Counted from the stretch's first letter, positions 19,552 through 28,337 are shown. The stretch: DNA of 64,000 nt from Rhodothermales bacterium (GCA_951812345.1 OX638295.1:2753623-2817622); one strand, 5' to 3'. Numbers and translations: made by a program. The notes: a model not told the origin generated them from the sequence alone.

Positions 19552-19602
19552 CCTCTTCCGTCTCATTTCCTCCGGCACGCTCCATCCGATACACCCCGAA
19601 AA

Positions 19603-22600
19603 ATGAACACACCGTCTTCTTTTTGGGGGCAGCGGGCGCGCCTGTTTTGCATTCGGCGGGCCTTGTTTTTGGCCCTGGTCGGATTCCTGGCTGCGCCTTT
19701 GGCTGCGGCTCAGGACCGCCCCGAACCCGAATATGAGCTCCACGTCGTCATCGTGCAGTTTGAGCCAGGTATTGTCATTGGGGAAGGGGTTTCCAAGGCA
19801 GGCCTGCAGGCTTTTGACCGCGCGGCGGCCAGATACGGCGTGCACACGATCGAGCGCATGTTTCCGTTTCTGGATCACGTGCAGCCCACACCCGAGACCG
19901 CGCGGAATCTCGCAGCGCTTCGCCGCACCTACTATGTCCGGTACAGCGCCGACGATGATCCCGGAGACGTAGCGAAGGCCCTGATGGCTGCGCCTGGCGT
20001 GACCTATGCCGAGACGCATGCCGTGCCTGTGCTGGCCAACCGCCTTACGGGGTCTGACGTTACCGTAGAGCCCAATGATTCCTTATACAGCGAGCAGACG
20101 TATCTCAGGCATATGCGTCTGCCCGAAGCATGGGACATTGTCAAGGGAGAAGACGGCAACCCGCCCGTGGTTATCGCCATAACGGACACCGGCGGAGATT
20201 GGCGACACGAGGATCTTCTTGCGAATGTGTGGACCAATGCAAATGAGATTCCGGGCAACGGCATAGACGACGATAACAACGGGTTCATTGACGATGTGCA
20301 TGGGGTGAATCTGGGCAATGGAGATGACGCCGATAACGACCCGTATACTCCGGGTAACACCCATGGTACGCACGTCGCAGGTGTAGCCAGTGCCGTGACC
20401 GACAATAGCACCGGTGTTGCCGGAGCAGCGTGGAATGCCCGGCTCATGCATATTCACGGCTACTACCGAGGCATCCTGTATGCTGCCGCCAACGGCGCCG
20501 ACATCATAAATACAAGTTGGGTTACGTCAGGGTCGAGTAAAACTTCAACGCAAGCCCTCGACCTCGCAACGGACATGGGCGCTCTTGTGGTAGCAGGGGC
20601 AGCCAATAGTGCTAGGAATATCGACGACTTCGCAAACTATCCTTACGGGCATCCTCGCGTTCTTGCTGTCGGCGCCACGGCCAAAGATTCACGCAGAAAG
20701 GCGGGATTTTCAAATTACGGAAAGGGGGTCGATGTCTTTGCCCCTGGTGTAGACATTATTACTACAGCACCGGAGGGCGAATACGCGCTTTCCATAGACG
20801 GCACGTCATTTGCATCTCCTCTGGTTAGTGGGGTGGCCGCATTGGTGAAGACCCGGTATCCGGACATTTCGCCGGATGCATTGCGGGAGCAAATTCGTCT
20901 TTCGAGCGAGAATATGGACGCGGAGAATCCGGGTTATGCAGGACTTTTGGGACGCGGGTATGTCCATGCCGAGGCGGCTCTGCAAACGCCTGAGCTACCA
21001 GCCATTCGTGTCAAGCGGTGGTCATGGACGGATTCCGACGGCGACAAAGAAATTACCTCAGGGGAGGAGGTGACCATCACGGCTACGATGGTCAATTACC
21101 TGACCGATGCCCGGCAGCTGAGCGTAGGTCTGACGACGGCCCAATCGTATCCGTATATAGATATAACGACGGCCGAGCAAACGGTAGGCCGCCTGGCTCG
21201 TGGCGATTCCACCGAGGTTACGTTGCGGTTCACGGTAGCCCCCGATGCGCCCGTAAACAGTAGGGTGCGATTCTATACCCGTATTCGGGACGGAGCATTC
21301 GTAGACGAGCCCGACCAATTCGCATTTGGCGTAAACAGGAATCTCGATGTGGTGCACGCCGCACTCAGTGCGCTTTACGTGTCCACGAACGGCAACCTCT
21401 GGGATAACAATTCCGACTGGGATATCACTACGGTTCCCTCGCTGAGTCGGTTGTCCCGGTGGCATGGGGTCTCGGTCTATCTGGGTTTGATGGACGGTCT
21501 CAGTTTGTCGGGCAACAATCTAACGGGGATATTACCGATTGATCTTGGCGATCTCTCCAGTCTCAGGCTACTGAAACTCGGGAAGAATTCACTTACCGGG
21601 GAGATTCCGAGCACCCTCGGCAACCTCTCGCAATTGCGAGAACTGGATCTGAAGGATAATTTCCTTACCGGGGCGATACCCATTGCACTGGGCAGTCTTC
21701 CACGATTGCAACGACTGGATTTGTCGGGCAATACCCTTTCGTGGGCAATTCCCGGGGAATTGGGCAATCTCTCGCAAATGCAACGGCTGGATTTGTCGGA
21801 CAATTTCCTTACCGGTACGATCCCCAGCGAATTGGGCAATCTCTCGAAATTGCAATGGCTGTATCTGCAGGGCAACGCTTTGACGGGCAGGCTGCCGAGG
21901 AGTTTTATGCGACTGGAGAATCTGCAGAGGTTGAATTTTGGCGACCAGGACCTATGCGCGCCAGCGGACGATGCATTCCAGGCATGGCTCGGCAGCATTT
22001 CGAAGACAAGCGGTCCCACTTGTAGCGGGATCCATTTTGCAGACAACGTGCCAGACCAATCCTTTACACGTGCGCAGCCAATCGCCCCGATCGTCTTGCC
22101 CGAAGCTATTGGGGGCGCATCGCGAGTTGACTATACGTTGACGCCCGCACTGCCGGAAGCGCTGACCTTTGACAAGGCTAACCGCACTATCAGCGGGAAG
22201 CCGACGTCGGCCATGTCGGCCACACCCTATACGTACAAGGCCACCGATGCGAACGGAGCCACTGACAGGCTGACCTTTAGCATCGAGGTGATTTTTCCGG
22301 ACAATGCTGAGAATGAATCGTTGCCGCAAGCGTTTGCCCTGCACGGCAACTATCCCAATCCCTTCCGGCATTCCACGCGGCTGATATTTGATCTTCCGTG
22401 GCCCGCCCGTGTGACGGTTGAGGTGATGGATGTGGTGGGCCGGCGCGTACTCACGGCGCCTTCGGTTGATTTGGCATCCGGACGGCAGCGCGGCATAGAC
22501 CTGAGCGGAGCTTCGCTGTCCTCGGGGCTATACCTGTACCGGGTGCATGCGTCATCGCCGAAAGGCAGTGTGGTGCAGGTGGGGCGCTTCGTGCGCATCC

Positions 22601-22605
22601 GATAA
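19603..22605 (+). CDS. Secreted subtilisin-like (S8) protease with LRR and C-terminal T9SS-type sorting domain
   Basis: An exported, probably surface-bound serine protease of 1000 residues. After a signal peptide (to about 36, LAAAQ) and a prodomain-like segment comes the S8 catalytic domain with D195 (ITDTGG), H254 (HGTHVAG) and S402 (GTSFASP). Further on are a beta-sandwich region (about 470-580), plant-type leucine-rich repeats (about 620-780, repeating LTG-x-IP-x-x-LGNLS), a putative Ig-like He_PIG domain (about 810-890) and a C-terminal sorting domain starting near NYPNPFR. The frame runs upstream into the permease gene; I chose the ATG at 19603. Its flanks carry duplicated permease DNA and an IS3 fragment, suggesting acquisition by transfer. 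Confidence 0.92.
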   Translation: MNTPSSFWGQRARLFCIRRALFLALVGFLAAPLAAAQDRPEPEYELHVVIVQFEPGIVIGEGVSKAGLQAFDRAAARYGVHTIERMFPFLDHVQPTPETARNLAALRRTYYVRYSADDDPGDVAKALMAAPGVTYAETHAVPVLANRLTGSDVTVEPNDSLYSEQTYLRHMRLPEAWDIVKGEDGNPPVVIAITDTGGDWRHEDLLANVWTNANEIPGNGIDDDNNGFIDDVHGVNLGNGDDADNDPYTPGNTHGTHVAGVASAVTDNSTGVAGAAWNARLMHIHGYYRGILYAAANGADIINTSWVTSGSSKTSTQALDLATDMGALVVAGAANSARNIDDFANYPYGHPRVLAVGATAKDSRRKAGFSNYGKGVDVFAPGVDIITTAPEGEYALSIDGTSFASPLVSGVAALVKTRYPDISPDALREQIRLSSENMDAENPGYAGLLGRGYVHAEAALQTPELPAIRVKRWSWTDSDGDKEITSGEEVTITATMVNYLTDARQLSVGLTTAQSYPYIDITTAEQTVGRLARGDSTEVTLRFTVAPDAPVNSRVRFYTRIRDGAFVDEPDQFAFGVNRNLDVVHAALSALYVSTNGNLWDNNSDWDITTVPSLSRLSRWHGVSVYLGLMDGLSLSGNNLTGILPIDLGDLSSLRLLKLGKNSLTGEIPSTLGNLSQLRELDLKDNFLTGAIPIALGSLPRLQRLDLSGNTLSWAIPGELGNLSQMQRLDLSDNFLTGTIPSELGNLSKLQWLYLQGNALTGRLPRSFMRLENLQRLNFGDQDLCAPADDAFQAWLGSISKTSGPTCSGIHFADNVPDQSFTRAQPIAPIVLPEAIGGASRVDYTLTPALPEALTFDKANRTISGKPTSAMSATPYTYKATDANGATDRLTFSIEVIFPDNAENESLPQAFALHGNYPNPFRHSTRLIFDLPWPARVTVEVMDVVGRRVLTAPSVDLASGRQRGIDLSGASLSSGLYLYRVHASSPKGSVVQVGRFVRIR

Positions 22606-22607
22606 AT

Positions 22608-22627
22608 CCGATACAGATCCGTATCGG
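22608..22627 (+). terminator. Hairpin after the protease gene
   Basis: A perfect inverted repeat, CCGATAC-agatcc-GTATCGG, begins 2 bp after the protease stop codon. There is no U-tract, so it may stabilise the transcript or terminate weakly. Confidence 0.4.
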
Positions 22628-22645
22628 GGCTATGTGGATAGGGAC

Positions 22646-22694
22646 ACGCGGCCAAGCTGCTGGGCCGGATCACCGGGCATATCGAGGTGAGGTA
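22646..22694 (+). repeat. 49-bp direct repeat, copy 2
   Basis: Exact second copy of 19449-19497 (the 3' end of the ABC permease gene), here outside any intact gene. Four bases after it begins a fragment of an IS3-family transposase. Confidence 0.92.
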
Positions 22695-22698
22695 GGGG

Positions 22699-22809
22699 TT
22701 CCCGCAGATATTCAGCACCGACCAGGGGGCGCGGTTTACCTCACAGGCATTCACAAACGTGTTCGAGGCGTACGGCGTGCGCATCTCGATGGAACGCAAG
22801 GGCTGTTGG
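22699..22809 (+). pseudogene. IS3-family OrfB (DDE transposase) fragment
   Basis: Translation in one frame gives FPQIFSTDQGARFTSQAF, then TNVFEAYGVRISMERKGCW. This is the second-aspartate block of the IS3-group integrase core (family pattern ...T-D-x-G-x-x-F-T-S...G-I-x-x-S-M-x-x-x-G). Neither the start nor the rest of the gene is present, so it is debris of a deleted element. The remainder of the 22606-22925 gap contains nothing else beyond the repeat copy and hairpin listed separately. Confidence 0.85.
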
Positions 22810-22925
22810 CTGTATGTGCCGTTTTCTGCATTGCCTGTCGGAAATCCCCCCCAAAATAATATCTTGGTCCTTCCTGCATCCCTGACAAGAGATACTCCCT
22901 TTTCGAGACCTGCTCGCATAATGAC

Positions 22926-24392
22926 ATGAATCGCCTCTTTTTGCGCCTCGGCGTTTTCGCTTTGCTTGCCGTCTCTGCCGCGGCATGTACGGTAGATACG
23001 GCTCCGGACGCTTCCGCCCCCAACATCCTGTTTCTTTTCGCGGACGATCTGCAGGCCGACGCCATCGGCGCGTACGGCAACGGGTATATCCGTACCCCGA
23101 ACCTGGACCGTCTCGTCGAGGATGGGTACTCGTTCCGGCGAGCCTACAACATGGGCGCCCACCACGGGGCCGTCTGCGCGCCCAGCCGGGCAATGCTTAT
23201 GAGCGGACGCAGCCTGTTCCGCGTCTACGACAATCTGGATTCCGTGCGCACGTTCCCGGAAATCCTTCAGGAAGCGAATTACCGGACATTCGGCACGGGC
23301 AAATGGCACCAGAGCCGTTCGTCGTTCGCGCGCAGTTTCGGAGAGGGAAATGCCGTGTTCTTTGGGGGAATGGCCGATCATTTCAACGTGCCGCTGGAGC
23401 ATCTGCAGGCGGACGGGAGCTTCACGGAGCCTGTCCTGCAGAGCTTTTCCACGACGCGGTTCGCCGATGCGGCCGTGGATTTTCTGAAGGATTACGGCGC
23501 ATCGGACCGGGATATCCCCTTCCTGGCCTATGTGTCTTTCACCGTACCCCACGATCCCCGGACGCCGCCTGCCAGCCATGCGGCGGACTATGCCGGAACG
23601 GGCATGCCGCTGCCTCCCAATTTCCTGCCGGCCCATCCGTTTCATATCGGGCGCATGGCTATCCGGGACGAGGTGCTTGCGGGGTGGCCCCGGCGCCCGG
23701 ACGTGATACGCGACCAGCTTGCCGAGTACTACGGGCTGATTACGCACATGGACGAGGAAATCGGGCGGATTCTGAGCGAATTGCAGGAACAGGGCCTTGC
23801 CGAAAACACCGTGATCGTGTTTGCGTCCGATCACGGCCTTGCGGTGGGACGGCACGGCCTGCTCGGCAAACAGAACCTGTACGAGCACAGCGCAAAGACG
23901 CCGCTTGTCGTGCAGGGCCCCGGTATTCCGCGGGGAGAAACCCATGCGCTCGTGTATTTGCACGATTTGTTCGCCACCGTGCTGGGCATGGCCGGCGTCG
24001 AGGCGCCCGCCGGGGGGGATGCACAGGATTTGTCCGCATTATGGAAGGGGGAGGATGCGTCTACGCGGGACCATCTTTTTCTGGCCTATGAGGATCTGCA
24101 CCGGTCTGTGGTGGAAGATCGATGGAAATTGATCCGCTATCCCAAAATCCACTATACGCAGCTTTTCGACCTGCACGCGGACCCGTACGAACTGCGTAAT
24201 CTTGCGGACGATCCGGCGTACGCCGAGGAGCAGGCGCGTCTGATGGCGCTCCTCGAAGCTGCGCAACTGGAGGCCGGCGACCCGCACCCCCTGACCGCCG
24301 AAACCCGTATGCCGATGGAGTTCGACTACTCGGATATCGTTCGCACTCCGGACCGGCACCAGCCCGAGGAAGTGGTGCAGAAATATTTTTAA
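22926..24392 (+). CDS. Sulfatase lipoprotein (S1 family, CAPSR motif)
   Basis: A 488-residue sulfatase anchored as a lipoprotein: the lipobox ends SAAAC at residue 21. The metal-binding segment PNILFLFADDLQADAIGAYG is at about 32-51 and the active-site motif is C84-A-P-S-R. Further metal ligands appear as ASDHG near residue 303. It resembles iduronate-2-sulfatase or choline-sulfatase-like members (short GKWHQ block). It stands alone on the plus strand, away from the three-gene operon, and a broken copy of its N-terminus lies at 16672-16774. The substrate is unknown. Confidence 0.93.
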   Translation: MNRLFLRLGVFALLAVSAAACTVDTAPDASAPNILFLFADDLQADAIGAYGNGYIRTPNLDRLVEDGYSFRRAYNMGAHHGAVCAPSRAMLMSGRSLFRVYDNLDSVRTFPEILQEANYRTFGTGKWHQSRSSFARSFGEGNAVFFGGMADHFNVPLEHLQADGSFTEPVLQSFSTTRFADAAVDFLKDYGASDRDIPFLAYVSFTVPHDPRTPPASHAADYAGTGMPLPPNFLPAHPFHIGRMAIRDEVLAGWPRRPDVIRDQLAEYYGLITHMDEEIGRILSELQEQGLAENTVIVFASDHGLAVGRHGLLGKQNLYEHSAKTPLVVQGPGIPRGETHALVYLHDLFATVLGMAGVEAPAGGDAQDLSALWKGEDASTRDHLFLAYEDLHRSVVEDRWKLIRYPKIHYTQLFDLHADPYELRNLADDPAYAEEQARLMALLEAAQLEAGDPHPLTAETRMPMEFDYSDIVRTPDRHQPEEVVQKYF

Positions 24393-24411
24393 GGGGAAGG
24401 GGTGGATATTT

Positions 24412-24449
24412 TGACATCATGACATTATATTGATGACATCATGATGTCA
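24412..24449 (+). promoter_or_regulatory. Palindromic operator before the VapBC-like pair
   Basis: A half site TGACATCATGA (24412-24422) is followed by the perfect 16-bp palindrome TGACATCATGATGTCA (24434-24449), 35 bp before the antitoxin start. Toxin-antitoxin operons are usually autorepressed through such sites by the ribbon-helix-helix antitoxin. No direct evidence is available beyond the symmetry and position. Confidence 0.6.
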
Positions 24450-24453
24450 CTCC

Positions 24454-24484
24454 GTATAACCCCGTTAACCCGGTATAACCCCGT
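24454..24484 (+). repeat. 12-bp direct repeat before the antitoxin start
   Basis: GTATAACCCCGT occurs at 24454-24465 and again at 24473-24484, 19 bp apart (about two helical turns), with the second copy abutting the antitoxin ATG. It may be part of the promoter or a second operator. Confidence 0.5.
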
Positions 24485-24727
24485 ATGTCGTCCCGCATTA
24501 CGCTACGCAATGTCGATCCTGAACTCTCGCGACGGCTTCGCGCGATCAGCGCAGCCCGCGGCGAGAGTTTGAACGGCGCCGTATTGCGCCTGCTGCGGCG
24601 TGCAACGGGGTTGAATATGCGTCGCGAGCGCCTGGAACGGTACGCCACGTGGACCGCCGAAGATGTCGAGGAGTTCACCGGGGCGCTGCGTGCGCAGCGC
24701 AAGGTTGACGAGCGGTACTGGAGATGA
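24485..24727 (+). CDS. Ribbon-helix-helix antitoxin (VapB/FitA-like)
   Basis: An 80-residue protein whose N-terminus (SSRITLRNVDPELSRRLRAI followed by SAARGESLNGAVLRLL) has the RHH/CopG pattern: a basic beta-strand followed by two amphipathic helices. The C-terminal half is charged and would wrap the toxin. It should neutralise the PIN-domain protein encoded next and autoregulate the operon through the palindromes upstream. Its stop overlaps the toxin start (ATGA), the usual arrangement. Confidence 0.82.
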   Translation: MSSRITLRNVDPELSRRLRAISAARGESLNGAVLRLLRRATGLNMRRERLERYATWTAEDVEEFTGALRAQRKVDERYWR

Positions 24728-25134
24728 CGTCGGTTGATCTGCTTGTGCTCGATACCAGCGCCTACGCGCATTTGCGAGCCGGGCATGCCGTGGTGCTGGA
24801 CTATGTAGCCGAGGCGGCCATGGTGGCCCTGCCTGTGACGGTGCTGGGAGAACTCGAGGCAGGGTTCGAATTGGGGCGTCGCACCAAAGAGAACCGGCAA
24901 ACACTGTCCGAATTTCTTGACGAACCCTTTGTCAGCGTATTGGAGGCGACCGCGCAAACCGCGTTGCATTATGCGCGCATATTTACCGCATTGCGCCGGG
25001 CGGGTACCCCCATACCCATTAACGATGTATGGATTGCGGCGGCAACAGAGGAGAGCCGTGGACGTTTGTTGACGTTCGATCGGGATTATTGCCGCATTGC
25101 AACGCTTGACCATATCCTGCTCGACGCATCCTGA
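24724..25134 (+). CDS. PIN-domain ribonuclease toxin (VapC-like)
   Basis: A 136-residue PIN-fold protein with the expected acidic residues: D in LLVLDTSAYAHL, E in VLGELEAGF, D in PINDVWIAA and D in LLTFDRDY. Family members cleave specific tRNAs or rRNA when freed from the antitoxin. It is translationally coupled to the upstream RHH protein, and together they form a type II toxin-antitoxin module. The RNA target is not predictable from sequence. Confidence 0.87.
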   Translation: MTSVDLLVLDTSAYAHLRAGHAVVLDYVAEAAMVALPVTVLGELEAGFELGRRTKENRQTLSEFLDEPFVSVLEATAQTALHYARIFTALRRAGTPIPINDVWIAAATEESRGRLLTFDRDYCRIATLDHILLDAS

Positions 25135-25171
25135 TTCGGTTCGGGTTTGTATATCCCCCATCCTTCGCATC

Positions 25172-26095
25172 ATGCGCCGCCGTGCCGGTTTGTCTGTCGT
25201 TTTCCTTGCACCCGCGCTTTTCGTCGCCCTGTGCGTGACGGCGCCGGGATGTATCCACCAGGATCAGCACATGCGCCCCTCAACCGAGGCCCTGCAAGCA
25301 GAGATCGAATCGTTCGTTTCCGTCTGGCCGCAGGCGGAGATCGCCGTGGCGCTGATCGATCCGGAAACCGGCGCGCGCTTTTCGATCCAGGGCGACCGGG
25401 TCTTTCATGCCGCAAGCACTATGAAGGTACCCGTCCTGATCGAGGTATACCGGCAGGCCGAGGCGGGCCGGTTTTCTCTCGACGACTCCCTGCGGGTCGA
25501 AAACGATTTTACGTCTATCGTGGACGGGTCGCCGTTCCGCATCGGGGACGACTCGGACGACGCGCTCTACGAACACACCGGGCGCTCGCTGCCGATCCGC
25601 GATCTCGCAGAACGTATGATCACGATGTCCTCGAACCTTGCCACGAACCTGATCATTGAACGGGTAAAGGCCGATTCGGTGCAGCGCGCGATGGAGGCCA
25701 TGGGGGCACGGACGATGCGTGTGCTGCGCGGGGTGGAGGACATCAAGGCGTTCGAACAGGGGCTGAATAATACGGCCACTGCCTCAGACCTCGCCGTGCT
25801 GCTCGACGCCATACGCCGCAACGAGGCGGTTTCACCCGAAGCCAGCGAAGCGATGAGGGATATCCTGCTGGATCAGGAATTCAATGAGATGATTCCGGCG
25901 GGGCTGCCGGGCACGGCGCGGGTCGCCCACAAGACGGGTTGGATTACGGGCATCGCCCATGACGCGGCGATCATCTACCCGGAAAATGCGCCGCCGTACG
26001 TGCTGGTCATTCTGACGGAAGGATTCGACGACCACGCCGTCGCTTCGGAGGTCGGGGCCGGGATCGCCCGGATCGTGCACGAAGCGGTGCGGTAA
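25172..26095 (+). CDS. Class A beta-lactamase-like serine hydrolase (lipoprotein)
   Basis: A 307-residue periplasmic, probably lipid-anchored enzyme (lipobox TAPGC at residue 27). The class A catalytic motifs are present: S82-x-x-K85 (STMK), S153-S-N155 in the SDN position, E195-x-x-L-N199 in the omega loop and K254-T-G. All key positions are filled, so it is likely active. Replacement of the Asp in SDN by Ser, and the unusual neighbourhood, mean a beta-lactam substrate is not certain and a related hydrolase is possible. I use the ATG at 25172; the frame extends upstream to 25097. No regulator such as AmpR/BlaI is adjacent. Confidence 0.88.
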   Translation: MRRRAGLSVVFLAPALFVALCVTAPGCIHQDQHMRPSTEALQAEIESFVSVWPQAEIAVALIDPETGARFSIQGDRVFHAASTMKVPVLIEVYRQAEAGRFSLDDSLRVENDFTSIVDGSPFRIGDDSDDALYEHTGRSLPIRDLAERMITMSSNLATNLIIERVKADSVQRAMEAMGARTMRVLRGVEDIKAFEQGLNNTATASDLAVLLDAIRRNEAVSPEASEAMRDILLDQEFNEMIPAGLPGTARVAHKTGWITGIAHDAAIIYPENAPPYVLVILTEGFDDHAVASEVGAGIARIVHEAVR

Positions 26096-26103
26096 GCCCC
26101 TTG

Positions 26104-26176
26104 CTGCCCTGCCAGGATTCGAACCTGGAACCCCCTGATCCAGAGTCAGGTGCTCTGCCAATTGAGCTACAGGGCA
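26104..26176 (-). tRNA. tRNA-Gln (CTG anticodon)
   Basis: On the minus strand it folds as a full cloverleaf. The acceptor arm is TGCCCTG/CAGGGCA, the D-arm contains TAGCTCAATTGGCAGAGCA, and the anticodon stem CCTGA/TCAGG holds anticodon CTG. The T-arm is CCAGGTTCGAATCCTGG. CCA is not encoded. The following 199 bp up to ribD hold no gene I can support. Confidence 0.92.
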
Positions 26177-26375
26177 GGGTGTGCGTCTTGTGAAATACTG
26201 GTACTACGGGATGGACAGGTGCGCGAACCCGCCAGAGTATGATACGGTGCGTCCCATCGGATCCGTATCCTGCGCCACGACCTGCAATTTCTCATGCGTC
26301 AATGCTTCCGCTTCCCTGCGGTTCCGTTTCACCCGTATATTCAACCATATCTTGTCTCGTGAAAGGAGATAGCCG

Positions 26376-27563
26376 GTGGCACAACGAATCCGAAGCGATA
26401 TGACGGATCCTACCCATGAAACATGGATGGCAACCTGCCTGGAGTTGGCCCGGCAGGGCGCCGGACTCGTCAGCCCCAATCCGATGGTGGGCGCGGTGCT
26501 TGTCGGGACGGACGGCACGCTTCTCGGCCAGGGGCTACACCACGAATACGGCGGCCCTCATGCAGAGGTATACGCCATCCGGGACGCCGAGCGTCGCTAC
26601 GGCAGCGATGCGTTGGAGCATGCTATCCTGTATGTCAATCTGGAGCCGTGTTCGCACCACGGGAAAACGCCGCCGTGCGTCGATCTCATTCTCAAAAAAC
26701 GCATTCCCTGCGTGGTGGTCGGCGCGCGGGACCCGTTTTTTGAGGCGACCGGCAGTGGCCTGCATCGCCTGCGCGAACAGGGCGTAGAGGTCATCGAGGG
26801 GGTGTTGGAGGCCGATTGCAAGCGGCTCAATGAGGCGTTCATGCACCATATCCGGACGGGGCGTCCTCTGGTTACCTTGAAAATGGCCCAGACGCTCGAT
26901 GCCCGGATCGCTGGCGCATCAGGCGCTTCCCGGTGGATATCGGGCGATCTTTCCCGCCGGTTGGTGCATCACTGGCGGGCCACCTCCGATGGCGTACTCG
27001 TTGGCACGGAGACGGCCCGGCAAGACAATCCTTCCCTGACCGTACGGCATGTAGAGGGACGCCACCCCGCACGCATCGTGCTGGACCGCACCGGGCGTCT
27101 TCCCGGCGATCTGAAACTTTTTACGGACAGTCAGGCCGAAAAGACGATCGTGGTAGCAGGCGAGTCGGCTCGCATTCCCTATGAAGAGGCGCTGGTCGGA
27201 TCCGGGGGGCGCTTGATTCGCGTGGCGGAGCGGGACGGCGCCCTCGAACTCGGAGAAATGCTCGAAGCGCTGGGCCATGATGTGGGTCCTGATGCGGGCG
27301 GCGAAGGGCTTCCCCTTCAGTCCCTGCTCGTCGAAGGAGGCGCTGCGCTTGCCGCCTCCCTCCTGCGGGAGGACCTCGTGGACCGGCTGTTTCTGTTTCT
27401 TGCGCCGAAGGTGCTCGGTGCGGGTCCCGTTTCGATCGAAGGCATCGGTCGCGAAGACCTTGAAAAAGCGCTTACCTTCGTAGAGCACGCCTGGGAATCC
27501 GTCGGGCAGGACATGGTGTTCAAGGGATACCGGCGATCGCTCGACGCGACGCCGGAAGATTGA
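26376..27563 (+). CDS. ribD: Bifunctional riboflavin biosynthesis protein RibD (deaminase/reductase)
   Basis: Catalyses deamination of the GTP-derived pyrimidine (N-terminal domain) and NADPH-dependent reduction of its ribose (C-terminal domain) in riboflavin synthesis. The zinc site is visible as H62-A-E64 and the cysteines of P-C92...C101 (EPCSHHGKTPPC). The reductase domain begins near TLKMAQTLDARIAG. At 395 residues it is slightly longer than usual. A clear AAGGAGAT ribosome binding site 5-7 bp upstream supports the GTG start at 26376, and such a site is rare in this window. ribE follows, partly overlapped by the 3' region. I saw no FMN riboswitch upstream. Confidence 0.95.
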   Translation: MAQRIRSDMTDPTHETWMATCLELARQGAGLVSPNPMVGAVLVGTDGTLLGQGLHHEYGGPHAEVYAIRDAERRYGSDALEHAILYVNLEPCSHHGKTPPCVDLILKKRIPCVVVGARDPFFEATGSGLHRLREQGVEVIEGVLEADCKRLNEAFMHHIRTGRPLVTLKMAQTLDARIAGASGASRWISGDLSRRLVHHWRATSDGVLVGTETARQDNPSLTVRHVEGRHPARIVLDRTGRLPGDLKLFTDSQAEKTIVVAGESARIPYEEALVGSGGRLIRVAERDGALELGEMLEALGHDVGPDAGGEGLPLQSLLVEGGAALAASLLREDLVDRLFLFLAPKVLGAGPVSIEGIGREDLEKALTFVEHAWESVGQDMVFKGYRRSLDATPED

Positions 27564-27637
27564 ATCGCCGGTCGGTCCTGCGCCGCACGGTTTCGCATAC
27601 GGCCACTCGCCGCACCGTCGTAAACTCAAATCAGGTT

Positions 27638-28234
27638 ATGTTCACGGGGATCATCGAGGAACAGGGTCGCCTCCAGGCCGCCGAGCCTCTTGAAGGGGGG
27701 AGGCGGCTCACTGTCGCCTGTTCGTTCGCCGGCGCACTCCGGGTCGATCAGAGCGTGTCGGTCAACGGGGTTTGCCTGACCGTAACCCGGATCGGAGATG
27801 GAACGTTCGAAGCCACGGCGGTCGAGGAAACCCTTGCCAAAACCACCCTCGGCGCCCTGGTTCCGGGCAGCAGCGTCAATCTCGAACGCGCCCTGCAGCC
27901 GGATCAGCGTCTCGACGGGCATATGGTGCAAGGGCATGTGGACGGGATAGGGACGATCGTATCCATCGAACGCCTGTTCGACAGTTTTTTGTGCCGTATC
28001 GCCTTCGATCCGGCCTGTGCGCACCTGCTTGTTCCTGCCGGCTCCGTTGCCGTGGACGGCATTTCGTTCACGGTAGCGCGGCTTGACGAAAAGACCTTTA
28101 CGGTGTCGGTCATCCCGCATACGTGTGCGCTGACCAATGCGGGATCCTGGGAAGCGGGCGGTCGAGTCAATCTGGAGTTCGATCTGATCGGCAAATATAT
28201 CGCGAGGGGGCTGGAAACGGGCCGAAACCCGTAG
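27638..28234 (+). CDS. ribE: Riboflavin synthase, alpha subunit
   Basis: Dismutates two molecules of 6,7-dimethyl-8-ribityllumazine to riboflavin. The protein has the two-barrel duplication typical of the trimeric enzyme: [12 protein letters not shown] opens barrel one ([10 protein letters not shown]) and [13 protein letters not shown] opens the second, ending in IPHTCALTN. The ATG at 27638 gives the conserved MFTGI start (about 198 residues); the open frame upstream to 27560 is not needed. It lies directly after ribD, so the riboflavin genes are probably coexpressed. ribBA and ribH are not in this window. Confidence 0.96.
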   Translation: MFTGIIEEQGRLQAAEPLEGGRRLTVACSFAGALRVDQSVSVNGVCLTVTRIGDGTFEATAVEETLAKTTLGALVPGSSVNLERALQPDQRLDGHMVQGHVDGIGTIVSIERLFDSFLCRIAFDPACAHLLVPAGSVAVDGISFTVARLDEKTFTVSVIPHTCALTNAGSWEAGGRVNLEFDLIGKYIARGLETGRNP

Positions 28235-28337
28235 ATACGCTACGTCCCTTGACGGGTGCTTTTCGAACCATCCTTGTGTTTCGGCGTTTGAGCGTTCTGT
28301 CGTTTTTTTGCGCTCATCCCCCCTGCCGAAAGCGGCT

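Noticed and set aside
19135..19602. N-terminal extension of the protease frame into the permease gene
   Set aside because: Shadow of the permease gene. The ATG at 19603 is followed by a proper signal peptide.
22350..23963. Minus-strand ORF of 537 codons
   Set aside because: It is antisense to both the protease gene end and the intact sulfatase, with no recognisable domain.
26177..26375. FMN riboswitch before ribD
   Set aside because: I looked for the conserved RFN elements (AGGGGCAG...GTGAAATTCC, ACCGGCGGTAT) and did not find a convincing set in this leader.
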